Shown here one piece after another: positions 45,939 to 57,462 of a DNA stretch of 64,000 bases. The translations under genes and the position numbers were made by a program. Under the pieces are notes generated by a model that did not search any database, was not told the origin of the DNA, and saw only the letters and a list, made by a program, of their open reading frames with translations. Source of the DNA: Undaria pinnatifida (Eukaryota > Sar > Phaeophyceae > Laminariales > Alariaceae); NCBI GenBank assembly GCA_012845835.1, contig JABAKD010000026.1:14315379-14379378 (forward strand), in the 5' to 3' direction. Position 1 is the first letter of the stretch. The number at the start of each line of letters is the position of its first letter.

Positions 45939-47192
45939 GTAAGCCACGCAGAATATGTTTCCATGCTTTGACACATTAACATACGGCACCTAGGCGCTAC
46001 AGCAGGTACTACAGCCGAGGGGATACCAATAGCACCGGTTGAATCGTGCGACTGCTCTCTATGGGGTCCGCGAAATCGCTCGTCACCACGGCAGCTCTCC
46101 CATGGTACGGCAACCCCATTCCCAGAATCTCCGACTACCTGACCAGTGCCAGTGTATTGGACTGGCACATTCCAGCACTATTGGGAGCCCCTCTCTCCAC
46201 AACAAACGGGAGATACGGGCTGGCATGCCCGAGCCAAATTCATTGTGGCCACACCGTCCTTGGTCTCGTAGTTGTACATGGTGAACTCCGCGTATATTTT
46301 TTCCCTCTTTAATCTGATGAAATTTGATTGTATAACCGAGGAAAGGCACTTCGTAGAGTAGTAGCGGGGACGACGGCGAATAGAGACAGTCCGCAGAAGT
46401 TATCGTGGCGCATCATGCCAAGGGCAGGCAATTGTTTGTTGTTTCCATGGTGTAGGGGCAGACCTCGTGCTGATAGAAACACTAGCGCCCATAGACGCAT
46501 ACCTGGTACTCCAATATATGCTACGGGGTACCGGCAGCACCCTGTTTTTTTTTTCCTTGCGCTGTTTACATGAGGACCTCTGTACTTCATCCAGAGCCGA
46601 AGCTGGTATAAAGCACGGAAACGTGCAGCACGATGGACGCGCGTGCTACGATAGAGGTATACCCTTTTTCTGGCAATTTTGTTTTCTGAATGACTGAAGA
46701 CACCTCCTTGACCCAAAATCGCCGGGAAACGGCCATTTGCGGAGCATGATTCTCGTTGTGTACCTAAGCCATGGTATGTTTCGTCCGGGGAACAGTTTTA
46801 CTTATTTGTTATCGAAATCAGTTGTTAGGTTAAGACATACCTTAAGCGCCGAAAGTGAGGAACCTTAGAGAAAAAGTGGTGCACCTTTATCGTAGCACGT
46901 GTCGATGAATATACCCATAAGCTAGGGAATCCACCACTTGTACGGTATTTTGTGAATCAGGAATCGATGTAGTTCGGACGATGCAGACGATATTGGCTGC
47001 AGTTCATCGGATGAGAAGAACCGTCAAAAATATTTTGGAATAAACGTGATCCCATTGCCATAGCCCGTGTCCATATTCCTCTCATCGACGCTCTTGTTTC
47101 TGGCACGTGGCTCAAACGATTATTGTTGCAATGTTTTAACACATGTGTTCACCATCATGCGTTACCCGCTCCTCCTCTCGGTGCTAAATCAG
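45939..47192 (+). other. Cassette B-C intron with a MITE
   Basis: 1.25 kb that parallels the intron at 56100-57390 (GACGACGGC, GGGCAGGCAATTG against GGGCAAGCAGCTG). It holds a family M MITE at 46636-46903; the parallel intron has one at nearly the same relative place. Confidence 0.6.
46636..46903 (+). mobile_element. MITE family M, copy in cassette 3
   Basis: Left end GACGCGCGTGCTACGATAG, right end CCTTTATCGTAGCACGTGTC. Its position between type B and type C exons matches that of the copy at 57005-57338, so it probably predates the duplication of cassettes 3 and 4. Confidence 0.85.
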
Positions 47193-47264
47193 GAGACTGG
47201 ATTATAACCAGCTTACCACTTTGCCTCCAGGCATCTTCGACTCTACACCGGCTTTGGAAAGACT
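47193..47264 (+). CDS. LRR exon 15, cassette 3 type C
   Basis: 72 bases between AAATCAG and GTGAGA. It encodes RLDYNQLTTLPPGIFDSTP then ALER. Its closest relative is the exon at 57391; both are followed by a similar stretch (AACTCGAGCCGAATCGGCTA against AACTCAATCGTATCGGCTA). Confidence 0.92.
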
Positions 47265-49304
47265 GTGAGATATACCAGTGAACTCGAGCCGAATCGGCTA
47301 TGAAACAGCTGTGGGACGTTGCTTTCGACTTTTGCCGTACGTGGGACAGTCGAGTTATTTAGAGGTGTTGTGAGTGAGGACTGCTCTTCAATGCTCGAAT
47401 GGGTTCGGCGGCGAGGGCGGAGCTTTTCGCCTGAAGCACTTGGATCTAACAGAGCTCAATAAATGAGGAACTAACCAACGCCCTTAGATACAACGGTATC
47501 GTCATGTGTCTCACTAGGCCACAGGGTTCGCTGTCTTGTGGAACTTTCACACGTCTTTTCCGTCTTTTGAATGTATTCGCCATGTACTCCACAAGTACAT
47601 ACGACGTAGTTTCCGGGAGTTAAGCGGCACCCTTGTCGTAGTACGTGTCGCCGGCCTTCGTGAAAAACGAGGCATTGCTCCTCTCGCTTCATCGCTAACC
47701 CAAAATACGCTTCTTCTCCTGCTATGTGGGGTGTTGTTTCACGATAACCTCGCCGGTAGAATGACCCGATCAAACTGATCTAGGCCGGAACAGAGCCCGC
47801 TCCAGAGCTCCCAATTTGCACGTTTAGGCGGCGCGCACGTTCCGCGCTCCAGAATATTCCGAAAGGGTCTTGTGGATCGTTTTCGAGGATAACCCCGAAA
47901 ACAAATGTTAGCTGAAAGACAATTTTTCAGCTTACGACACGCAGCGTTTTTTACGATCGACACACCTGCGTCGTTCACCTGGCGAAACCTGCTCGCTCGT
48001 CTTGTCTACGTACTTCGAACCACGTATACAGCATACAGGACACCTACTATGAAACAGGGCAATGACAAACACAGGCTGGGGAGTTGAAGGTAATCAGGAA
48101 TCCGTGAACGGATCTTTTCAATGACGATAGTGCAGAGTACACCGTCGCCAAAACAAGAACCCGGCCTGGACCCCGTCTTACTGTTTCTTTATAGGTGTTC
48201 TGTACTGTAAGTTCCTTGATGCCCGTAATTGCGATTTGCAGGTAGCACTCGACGAGTTCATATATACGTGTACCCAGGAAACACAATTTAAATACTAAGT
48301 AGCAGCACTTGTTTTAAAATATAGTCCTTGCAAGCGCGAACAACAACAAGGCTTGCAACGAGAATCTTCATGCCGAATCGTTCTGGCAATGTGTTTGGGT
48401 ATCGTATGGTTCTCTGTTTTGCGGCGTTATGATCTGTAGCAAGCGTACTCCTCATTCAGAAGACGCCCGGCCAGCGAGAATCTAGTAGAGCAGATACAAC
48501 ATCCAGCAACCCGTCAAACACCCTTACGTGAGTGGCCGGCGCAGAGCCAGAGGCAATCTCCATGTCGGCTGTAGGCGGCCCTTACGGCCACAATACGCAA
48601 AAAAAATTATACAAAAGGGCCTTTTCAACTTCTAAATCGTTGTAGAGCATGAAATAAGATGTTATAAATAATATTGAAACTGACAAAACATCAAATCCTA
48701 GGGCCAAGCAACCCATGAAACAATTGGTTACGTATCCAAAAAGTAGTAGGAAAATGTATTTTTAGCCATCGCTTTGGCCGATTTACCGCTGGTTGTAATG
48801 AAGTTCTTTGGATCTTGTGACATGCGACGATTTCCATAGTCTAGTCTAATATTTGACTATGTTTCCCAACCTCAAGTTTTACCCAACCAAACTTGATACC
48901 TAGCAAATTCCGCTAATATGGCAAGCGGGAACCCCATGCAACTGGGTTTACGTTAGTGCGCTCCAACTAGTCGGAATGCAAGGGACCCGCCGCCAGAATT
49001 GGCCCGTCTTCTCGTTCGTGCCTGTTGCCGAAACCCTTGACCGTGTTTGCACCTATCGCATAGGTCAGATTCCCGTTCATGATGTGGGTATTCCAGGACG
49101 GAGATACCACTGGTTTATATGGTGTGCATAGGCCATACCGAACGTTACCGGGTGGAAGACTTATGCTTTGCATGACCCGGCAGATTTCGTGGGTTGGATC
49201 TGTGCTGCATATATCTTCTACTGCATGCCACGTGGACAGATATGCGATGTAGACTGACTACTGTGGATAACGATATGTGGGACGTGTGCATGTTTGCCAA
49301 ACAG
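47265..49304 (+). other. Cassette C-D intron
   Basis: 2.0 kb. Its right part (from about 48490) is duplicated at 57750-58590. A TAGTCTAGTCTA motif lies at 48838. No gene is recognised. Confidence 0.5.
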
Positions 49305-49800
49305 ATACCTGGAAGGTAACGGAGATATGACGATACAAGCTGGTCTGTTCGACGGCCTGACATCCTTGACCTTACTGTGAGTGCACTTATGAAAAGCTCG
49401 AACAGATTTTCTCATGTCGTGTAAATGCAGGGGGCACATCCCAAGGTAAGAGGGTATTATTTTGCCATGTGGTGTAAATGCAGGGGGTAAGAGGGGCTAC
49501 TGTTGGGAAAAAATGGTCTGGGAACGACAAGGTACAAACAGGGAATAGGCCTGCTGGTACCCCCGCCCACAGTGGAGGAGGGGCCACAACTTAGTGCGGT
49601 AACGATCAGCAACAATGTCGTACGATGTCTGTGCTGCTGTAGTCGGTTGCGTATTCCGCAGTTTGTTGCATATCGCTTGCTGCACAAAGCGATGAACGCA
49701 CACCCCGACATGTTACACTGCCACAGCAGCTACTGCACACTATCACAAAGAGATTATCGACCAAAGTAAGCCGCCCTGGGTGGGCCTTGTTCTTGTAGGC
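48490..49800 (+). repeat. Segmental duplication around type D exon, copy 1
   Basis: This stretch, including LRR exon 16, is repeated at about 57750-59060. Shared words include GCAACCCATGAAACAATTGG, GTGGGACGTGTGCATGTTTG and GTGGAGGAGGGGCCA. By eye the intron parts agree at roughly nine bases in ten downstream of the exon. Confidence 0.85.
49305..49376 (+). CDS. LRR exon 16, cassette 3 type D
   Basis: 72 bases between AAACAG and GTGAGT. It encodes YLEGNGDMTIQAGLFDGLT then SLTL. It is the only exon starting with A instead of G; the junction codon is still Leu (CTA or TTA). The LP pair is replaced by IQ. In its first 34 bases it differs from exon 20 at 13 sites, in the last 38 at only 2, both silent. 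Confidence 0.82.
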
Positions 49801-49912
49801 TTCTTTCGAGGAGGGGGTCCGTGTTTTATGTATGTGTGGTTTGTTTGTCGGTAATACATCAACGCTTTGTCCAACGTCCCCCCTGCCACTCTAATCGTTG
49901 ACGGGGAGTCAG

Positions 49913-49984
49913 GTATATGGAAGGCAATGGGATCACCAGCTTACCGGCGGACATCTTCGACGACTTGGCGTCTCTTTATAGATT
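49913..49984 (+). CDS. LRR exon 17, cassette 4 type A
   Basis: 72 bases between GAGTCAG and GTGAGT. It encodes YMEGNGITSLPADIFDDLA then SLYR. The middle (ITSLPADIFD) is identical in DNA to exon 13, but M-E-G-N-G replaces L-D-A-N-Q. The preceding CTAATCGTTGACGGGGAGTC is shared with exon 13. Confidence 0.92.
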
Positions 49985-51501
49985 GTGAGTGAGAACGGTT
50001 GAGCACACATCACCTGTTGTCATCATGTTTACCTTTCGAAAATACACCGTCGGTTTCGCTTCGATAGAATATCGAGTGCCCGTCCGTGAAGTAGTGGTGT
50101 ATCATCTACGATTTTTTTTCGTCAGTTGACGCCATTCCCCAGTCTCCCCTCCCCACACCAATTCCATTTTAGCTGAAGCTAGTGATAATGGAACCGACCC
50201 CTACGCCGGAATGGCGGAGCGGCCATACTTCTGTTTTAACAAATCTTCTCAACGCAATACGAAACGCATGCACCGGTGCAGGAATAGCAGTCACCTAGGT
50301 CATCGTGCGGCGAATATAACAGTAGTAGTGCAACTGGCTCCGCCGGCGATTTGGACGGCCGCCGGTCGCGGGCTCGCTTTCTGTCAATATGTATATGATG
50401 TAGAGGAGGATGATAGGGTCAGACTCAATGCCAAGAGATTTAGACCGTGCGCTTCGCTCTTCACTCTGATAAGTGAGTGTTGACCTAAAACATGTCTGAA
50501 TGTCTTCTGATTATTGTCATGTACCAGGTACCACAGGTAATAAGTTAGATGCGGCTGTACAAAAAGTGGAATGCTGTACGTAAGTCGGTGCGAAGGCATC
50601 CTCAACGCAAGCACTCCGTGCGCACACCCTTCCTTGTGTATCGTTTTACTTGTTCTTTATATATAAAGTAGAGCGCTCCCGACAGCAAAAATGGCATCGC
50701 AGGGATTGGATCACAGCCGAAAAAAGGATACACACGCGTAGGAATACACTTGTAGACTAGACTATGAACTTGCAGTATTTATAATTGTTGTAAGAGCGAC
50801 TGACCTCAATGTACCTAGAGAGCTCTGCTCGAAGGGATAGGCCCTTCTGATCTGGCGGTGTAGTGTATTCTAGTCCGCGTTAACAACCGAGGTTATCGTC
50901 AGGGTGTTAGGAAGAGGCGTCTCGTTCGTAGCAGTAAGTACAGCATCAGGGGCACAGCTTCACCACCCTCACCATGAACAGCAGCAGATTGATAACAGCA
51001 ATACGAATCACAGCAGCAACAGAAGATACAGCGTGCTGGCGGTAAGTCGTGTCAGATATGGTTGTTTATCACGTAATCGCTGCTGTTAGTTTTCTGCTGT
51101 TGTTGGGCGATTGCCTCGAAGGTTTGTCGTAGGAGGTGCATTCGAACCTCTCGCACGGAGTAGGCAGACCTATATACAGCAGGTCATACAATGCAGGTGT
51201 CAGGTTTGTGACCAAGCATCGAGCACACACTTACGCATGCATCTTACGCCCGTTTCTGTGTGTTTCGGGAACCTCTTGTGCGAAGCACAAATGCATCAAG
51301 ACATAAGGAGGTTCCCGGAGTGTGTGCTGATGATGCAGCATGTTCTTCGTACCTAAAAAACTCCATCATTGCTCACCAACTGATTTATGTTACGCAAAAC
51401 ATACCTGCCTGGTATATACATTAAGTTCATGACACAGGAGTGCTCAGAGCACGCTCTCAATTTCTTGGCATTGGGTCTGAACCTCCTCCTTCTCTACTCA
51501 T

Positions 51502-51580
51502 ACAACAACGCGATTCCGCGACCGGCGGCCGTGGCATATGGGCACAACAACGCGATTCCACGACCGGCGGCTGTCCAGGC
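51502..51580 (+). repeat. 42-bp tandem pair
   Basis: ACAACAACGCGATTCCGCGA at 51502 recurs 42 bases later as ACAACAACGCGATTCCACGA, each followed by CCGGCGGC. A small local duplication without a known role. Confidence 0.85.
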
Positions 51581-51754
51581 CGCCGGCGAAGCCTAAAATA
51601 TTAGCATCAGTGTGATAAATGGCAGCATGCAAGCAGCAACAACAGAAGAAACATCGGAAGCTGCTATTCATGCTGTGACTGGGTAGCTCAGACGAAGAAT
51701 TGAATTGAACCTACGTTCTGCCTTCAGTACACTCAAGCCGCCTGATGCGCTCAT

Positions 51755-51880
51755 CAGCGACAGCAGCAGCCCAAACGCATCAAAAGACAGCAGTAGCAGC
51801 AGGCATCAGTAGGCAGCAGCAGCAGGCAGCAGCAGGTAGCAGCAGGCGGCACCTGCAGACGGCAGCATCAGCAGCAGGGG
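51755..51880 (+). repeat. CAG/GCA-rich low-complexity stretch
   Basis: Interrupted CAG repeats (AGCAGCAGGCAGCAGCAGG) give Gln-, Ala- or Ser-rich frames. The plus frame 51745-52029 starts with ATG, but nothing outside the repeat supports a protein. Confidence 0.8.
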
Positions 51881-54036
51881 ACAAACGAGCTGTACTCCTT
51901 TCGTACGGTGCACGGAACAGAAACGTGGGGACAGCGAGCTCACGGTGGTTCGACACGAAACCGCCAGTCTCTCTCCTTTCTCCCGGCGGTCCAAACGTCA
52001 TTGCCTGCAAGAGCCCGCTTCGGCCATGAACTCGCTCGCAATCACGAGCTCGTCCGCATGCCTGGAGCAGGCTGGCCCTGCAGTCTGCTTCTCGACGTCG
52101 CCATAGTGAAAAGCAAAACGAATCCCCGCTTCGAAAAATCATTTACAGCCAGTATGATATTATTAATAGTCTATTGTATTAGACTATATCGTGGAGATCC
52201 CGAAAATAGTCTGCTGGTGATCTGCTTCGGCTGTCTCCACGACTGCTGTACAGCTACCCCTCTGCACGCGTAGCTCCGCAGGAATGTTCAATCACAGCTG
52301 TTGATTTACATACCACATAGCTTCGGCGACATCTTCCATGCCCGCTGCCGCTGTACGTACTTACGTACAGCTCGGCAAAACTGTTCATACCTGATACGTG
52401 GTATCTGTGCCCGTAATACCCACCTGGCACGGGGTAGCAGTACGTCTCGAAGAAGCCTGGATGGCCTACGTTTCAGGGGCGTTCCAGTTATATCCTAGAT
52501 CCGACCGTACAGCTGTCGCGACGGCTCCCACAACGGCGACGCCGGGCAGGCACCGATCCCCCAAGGTTGCAGATTAGAGAGGATATGCCGGGAAGAAATA
52601 GCCTTGTCGTGAACACATGTCCCAAAACGCTGGCAGCGCAGAGAGTTTCAGAGAACCGTCGTAAATTCTAACGTCGAAGACTCGCGCAAGCGCTACGGGG
52701 CACGGGGAGGGAAGATCCGGCGACGCCAATTGTTGCGGCCGAGGCGGAGGCACGCGTCGGCGAAGAAAACGCACGAAAGTCATTCAGAAGCTGGAGAGAT
52801 CGTCGACGCAATTCTCGGCTAAGTATTATGTACCAGTATTTGTAATAGGTATGCTTATTAAGGTTTTGGCGACAGCAACAGCCGCATGCGGCGGCAGAGG
52901 TGCGTCCTTGTGTTTCAGCGGCCCCCTTTGCGTGAGGATATCTTCACCTAAATATACCAACTAGTAACTGGGGGCGGGCGCGGGGGGAAGTGCTCCCTTG
53001 GGAATATATGGTCGTTTAAACGCGGAAAAATACAAGTAAAATGAAATTCCAGCGATGTTGGGTTAATCGGCCCGGAAATCCAAAAAAAAATGGTTTGGGC
53101 GAAAACTGCTACCTTTATTGTTGCAGAGGCCACTATTAATATTAGCTCGGCGGTACCTCTTGCCGTATGCATAAAGTCGTAGGTTCTGACATATAGTTTC
53201 AAAGCATAAACGGAATGCTCTCAAATATTACTGGCGGTGTTATGCTCACCTTCGGCATCCCCTCCCTCCCCAGCAAAGGCCTTTAGTGCATAGTACTGGG
53301 AGCATCTTCTCAGTACGTGATACTTCACAAGCACTATTCGTATCACATCCTACAGTCTAAACCCCGTCATCCCTTCCATGGTTATTGAGCAATACCCACG
53401 GTTGAATCACCGTAACGTACCAAGTGGGAAACATTTCCTGGGCGAGTACAGCAAGCAGTTGTTGTTTGCTGTAACATACTCCTAAAAAGTACTGAGTAAT
53501 GCTGATGCTGTGATGGCTGGTATTCCTTTATAGGCAGTATACTGAGTACTGCTATTGTTGCCGTCGGTTGCTAAGAAACGTGCACTCGTACAGGCATGCT
53601 GCTCAAGCTCTAATACCATCATCGCAGAGCCCATTCGGCATTTGTGACAATAGTGATATGCACCTGGTGGTCGTGGTGAAGCCGCAAAGCAACGACTGCT
53701 CTGTTGGAAATATCTCTGTATTGTGGCATCAGAAACAGTGTGTATGTACCGCTGGTACAACCACGGACACTAATTCTGTATAACACGGGTTGACATTGGT
53801 GCCTCGAGAGTCACTCAGCGTGCGCGTATCCGCATGCGCTTACTGTGTGACTTTGACTGGCACCCAAAGGAGCAATATCGCAGAAATCATGGAGGTTTGA
53901 CCAACTTGACCCTCGCGTAGAGGTTGTATTCAATGATACTAGCCGCGAACGCCTCGACCAACAGCTGGTGGAAAGCAACCGTGGGAATTGACACAAACGG
54001 GGCCACCTGCACTATCTGCATTTTTGGTGGAAGCTC

Positions 54037-55378
54037 GTGAAAGCTTCCATGGAAGCGTGTAAGCTTCCACGGAAGCTTCCATGAAAGCTTCCACGGAGTC
54101 TTTCATGAAAGCTTCCACGGAAGCTTCCATGAAAGCTTCTACGGAAGCTTCCGCAAAAGCTTCCACGGGAGCAATTTCCGCGGAAGCTTCCATGGAAGTA
54201 ACTTCCACTGAAAAATCTTTCACGGAAGCTTCCATGAAAGCTTTCACGGAAGCTTCCACAGAAGCAACCTAACCCTAACGCACACCCTAAACTTCCATGG
54301 AAGTTACTTCCATGGAAGCTTCCATTACTTCCGCGAAAGCTTCCATTACTTCCATGGAAGCTTTCGTGGAAGCTTTCGTGGAAGCTTTCGTGGAAGCTCC
54401 TGTGGACTTTGCTTCCACGGAAGCTTTCATATCTTCTATATCTTCCATGGAAGCTTCCACGTGCGGGAGCTTACGGAAGCTCCCACAGAAGATTTCGTAA
54501 ACGTTGCTTCCGTGAAAGCTTTCATATCTTCCATATCTTCCATGGAAGCTTCCACGGAAGCTTACGGAAGCTTCCATGGAAGGTTTCGTGGAATTTACTC
54601 CCGTGGAAGCTTCCATACCTTCCATATGTTCCATGGAGCTTCCACGCAAGCTTCCATGGAAGCTCCTGTGGAAGTCACTTCCAAATAAAGCTTCCATAAC
54701 TTCCGCGAAAGCTTCCAATACTTCCATGAAGGTTTCCATGCAAGATTTCGTGGAAGTTACTTCCATGGAAGCTTTCGTGGAAGATTTCGTAAAAACTCCC
54801 GTGGAAGTTACGTCGGTGGAAGCTTTCCGTTCTTCCATGGAAGCTTCCATGGAATCTTCCATGGAATCTTCCGTGGAAGCCGCTTCCATGAAAGCTTCAT
54901 ATTTTCCGCGAACGCTTTCAGTACTTCAACGAAAGCTTCCATGTAAGCTTTCGTGGAAGTTACATCCATGGAAGCTTTCGTGGAAGCTTTCGTAGAAGCT
55001 CCTGTGGAAGTTACGTCGGTGGAAGCTTTCATATCTTCGATATCCTCCATGGAAGCTTCCGTGGAAGTCGCTTCCATGAAAGCTTCCATATCTTCCGCGA
55101 AAGGTCCCATTACTTCCACGAAAGCTTCCATGGAAGCTTTCGTGGAAGCTTCCTTGGAAGCTCTCGTGGAAGTTACTTCCGAAGAAGCTTTCATATCTTC
55201 CATATCTGCCATGGAAGCTTCCGTGGGAGCGTCCACGGAAGCTTCCATGAAATCTTTCATGGAATGTATGGAAGCTTCCACCGCTATAATTGCATCCATG
55301 GAAGCTTCCATATCTTCCATGGAAGCTTCCATGAAAACGGTGAAAGCTTCCACGGAAGTTTTCATGAGCTTCCACGCA
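54037..55378. repeat. Self-complementary GGAAGCTTCCAT minisatellite
   Basis: About 1.3 kb of variants of the palindrome GGAAGCTTCCATGGAAG, with units of 12, 15, 18 or more bases, mostly multiples of three. Because the unit is its own reverse complement, both strands encode the same peptide type, MEAS/VEAS/TEAS. Frames of 252 and 200 codons (minus) and 145 and 139 codons (plus) overlap. This symmetry explains the open frames, so no gene is called. CATATCTTCC spacers occur in the right half. Confidence 0.92.
54268..54293 (+). repeat. Short telomere-like CCTAACCCTAA interruption
   Basis: AACCTAACCCTAACGCACAC followed by CCTAAAC interrupts the minisatellite. It contains two adjacent CCTAA(C) units and a third nearby, resembling TTAGGG-type telomere DNA. 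The length is too short to be more than suggestive. Confidence 0.4.
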
Positions 55379-56027
55379 AAATGCAAGTAGTGCCGGAGAC
55401 CGCACAAACGGATAAACCCACGACCAAAGACTCGAGCTCCTGCCGGCATGTCCAGTACCGTTAAACGGTTTGCTGACAAGTTAGTAGCCACTGCCCTTGC
55501 AGATGATCTGCCTAACCATATCGAGGCAATCGAAACGACCCATGCCACGGTAAAGATACGCGTCAAGCGTAAGGAGCCCTATACCTCGCCCATAACTAAC
55601 GTTGGATAAGCTGAAATTGCAACCAAACCCTTGGCCTAAGTGTTAGAGTTTTTCACAATGCCAAACATGGACGCTATTCCTACGATGCACGGTTAAGAAT
55701 CCATGTCACTCAAACTAATGTCTTGTTAAAATGTGATACCTCCATCGTAGCACGCGTCTAATCCAAGACAAGAGACCTGCCCGGGTATGTTTCTTTCGGT
55801 GGAGGTCTTACCGTGGACAAATGAGGGCCGATGAACTGGTGGCCTGAACTGAGCCTCCAATACCGCCTGTGACGCAGTAAGCGTGTCCAACAATACCTCG
55901 ATATGCACTAGTGTACTGTATGGCTCTTCTGCAGCCAAGCAGAAAGAGCGAAACGAATACCGTCGTCTAAATTCATTCGCGAATCCCACCCCTCCTGCCT
56001 GTTTGCAATATGATTTCGCGTTTTCAG

Positions 56028-56099
56028 GGAAATCAACGACAACAAGCTCTCCACCTTGCCAGCGGCGATCTTTCAAGGGACGCCAGCTTTGGACGTATT
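56028..56099 (+). CDS. LRR exon 18, cassette 4 type B
   Basis: 72 bases between TTTTCAG and GTGAGC. It encodes EINDNKLSTLPAAIFQGTP then ALDV. Closest to exon 14; strand residues E-N-D replace S-R-D. Confidence 0.9.
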
Positions 56100-57004
56100 G
56101 TGAGCCATGTATGATGATTTTTAAGGCTATGACAAATGACATACAGCACCTAGGCACTACAGCCGGAAAGGCGCCAACAGCGCCGGTGGAATAGTGCGAC
56201 GGCTCTCTATGGGGCCGGTGAAATCGCTCGTCACGGCTGCAACTCTCTAGAGCAACCCCATCGCCAGTTTTTGATCACCTGAAAAGTGCTGTATTTTGGA
56301 CTGGCTCGTACTGGCACATACCAGCACTCCTCTCCCAAACACCAGGGGGTTACTGGCTGGCATGTTCAACTCCATTTCATTGTGACCACACCTCCGTTTA
56401 TCCCGTCGTTGTACCTGGCGTATTTCGCGCATATGTTTTCCCCCTTACTCCGATGAAATTTGATTTTCAAAACAGCCGAAATACACTTCGCATATCGGAC
56501 TGCAGAATAGTAGCGAGGACGACGGCAAATTGAGACGATCGGCGGAAGGTTTCGTGGAAAAAGATGCTGAGGGCAAGCAGCTGGTTGTTGTTTTCGTGGT
56601 GCGAGTAGAACTCGCGCTGGTAGGAACACCTAATCGTCCCTAGATGCATGTATGCTACGTTACGGGCAGCACCCTCGTTTTCCTGGTGCTGTCCCATTAT
56701 CACCTCTGTACCTCGCGCAAAATCGAAGTCCGTGTAATGTAAAGGACGAAAAATCGAAACGCGATGAATAAAACTCATGGCCTAACTACTCAACCCCTGA
56801 TACCGTCTATTGTAAAACAGGAATGTAATTTGGACGATTTTGGAGATATTGGCGATATTGACGATATTGGGTACATTTCGTCAGATGTGGAGCACCGTCA
56901 TTAACACTTTGGTTCGAACTTGCTCTCTCTAGCGTAGCACGAGTCCATAATGTCATCAAAACCCCACGTGTCCCAAGCGATTATTTACAATAGTTTAAAC
57001 ATGT

Positions 57005-57338
57005 GACATGTGCTGCGATAGAGGTAGCACTTCTTTCTCCGAAACGTTTTCCGAATGACGTTGCCCCTTTTACTCCAAAACCATCGGGAAAATGTCATCT
57101 TTGTTTTATGATTCCCATTTTGTACCGAGGACCCGTGAGGTTTTTCATCCGGTAGCAGTTTTGATTTTGTCTCAATGATTTTTTGGGAGATTTCTTAACC
57201 CTTTTAGATCCCCCAAACCCTTCTCTGTACAAACTTCAAGTAATTATGTAAAAAAGGGTTTCCAAGTGTAAAAGCATCAAGGCCCTAAATTTAGCAACCT
57301 CAGAAAATAATAGGTGCACCTCCATCGCAGTATTCCGA
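57005..57338 (+). mobile_element. MITE family M, copy in cassette 4
   Basis: Left end GACATGTGCTGCGATAGAGG, right end GTGCACCTCCATCGCAGTAT. It is about 65 bases longer than the copy at 46636 because of the nested element at 57194-57290. Confidence 0.8.
57194..57290. mobile_element. Palindromic MITE nested in a MITE
   Basis: CTTAACCCTTTTAGATCCCC at the left and AAAAAAGGGTTTCCAAGTG with TGTAAAAGCATCAAGG at the right match the 92-bp element at 35547-35638, with a more decayed right end. Confidence 0.65.
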
Positions 57339-57390
57339 ATGTATGTGGTCACCGTTATGTCACCCGCTCCTCCCCACGTTGCTAAATCAG

Positions 57391-57462
57391 GCTACTGGAG
57401 GAAAACCAGCTTACCACCTTGCCTTCCGGCATCTTCGACTCTACACCGGCCCTGGACCACCT
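57391..57462 (+). CDS. LRR exon 19, cassette 4 type C
   Basis: 72 bases between AAATCAG and GTGAGA. It encodes LLEENQLTTLPSGIFDSTP then ALDH. The second half is almost identical to exon 15, while L-E-E replaces R-D-Y in the strand. Confidence 0.92.

Larger units (their letters stand above)
49985..56027 (+). other. 6 kb A-B intron enlarged by insertions
   Basis: The other A-B introns are 1.0-1.2 kb. Similarity to them runs to about 50.48 kb and resumes near 53.85 kb, so about 3.3 kb was inserted; a further 1.3 kb minisatellite lies at 54037-55378. The insert has no gene I recognise. It includes a 42-bp tandem pair (51502, 51544) and a CAG-rich stretch (51755-51880). TAGACTA motifs occur at 50757 and 52170. 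Confidence 0.55.
56100..57390 (+). other. Cassette B-C intron with nested MITEs
   Basis: 1.3 kb parallel to 45939-47192. It holds a family M MITE (57005-57338) into which a smaller palindromic MITE (57194-57290) appears to have inserted. No gene is recognised. Confidence 0.6.

Noticed and set aside
54808-55566. 252-codon minus-strand open frame (and the 200-, 159-, 145- and 139-codon frames nearby)
   Set aside because: They lie over the self-complementary minisatellite whose units are mostly multiples of three, so open frames on both strands are expected without selection for protein.
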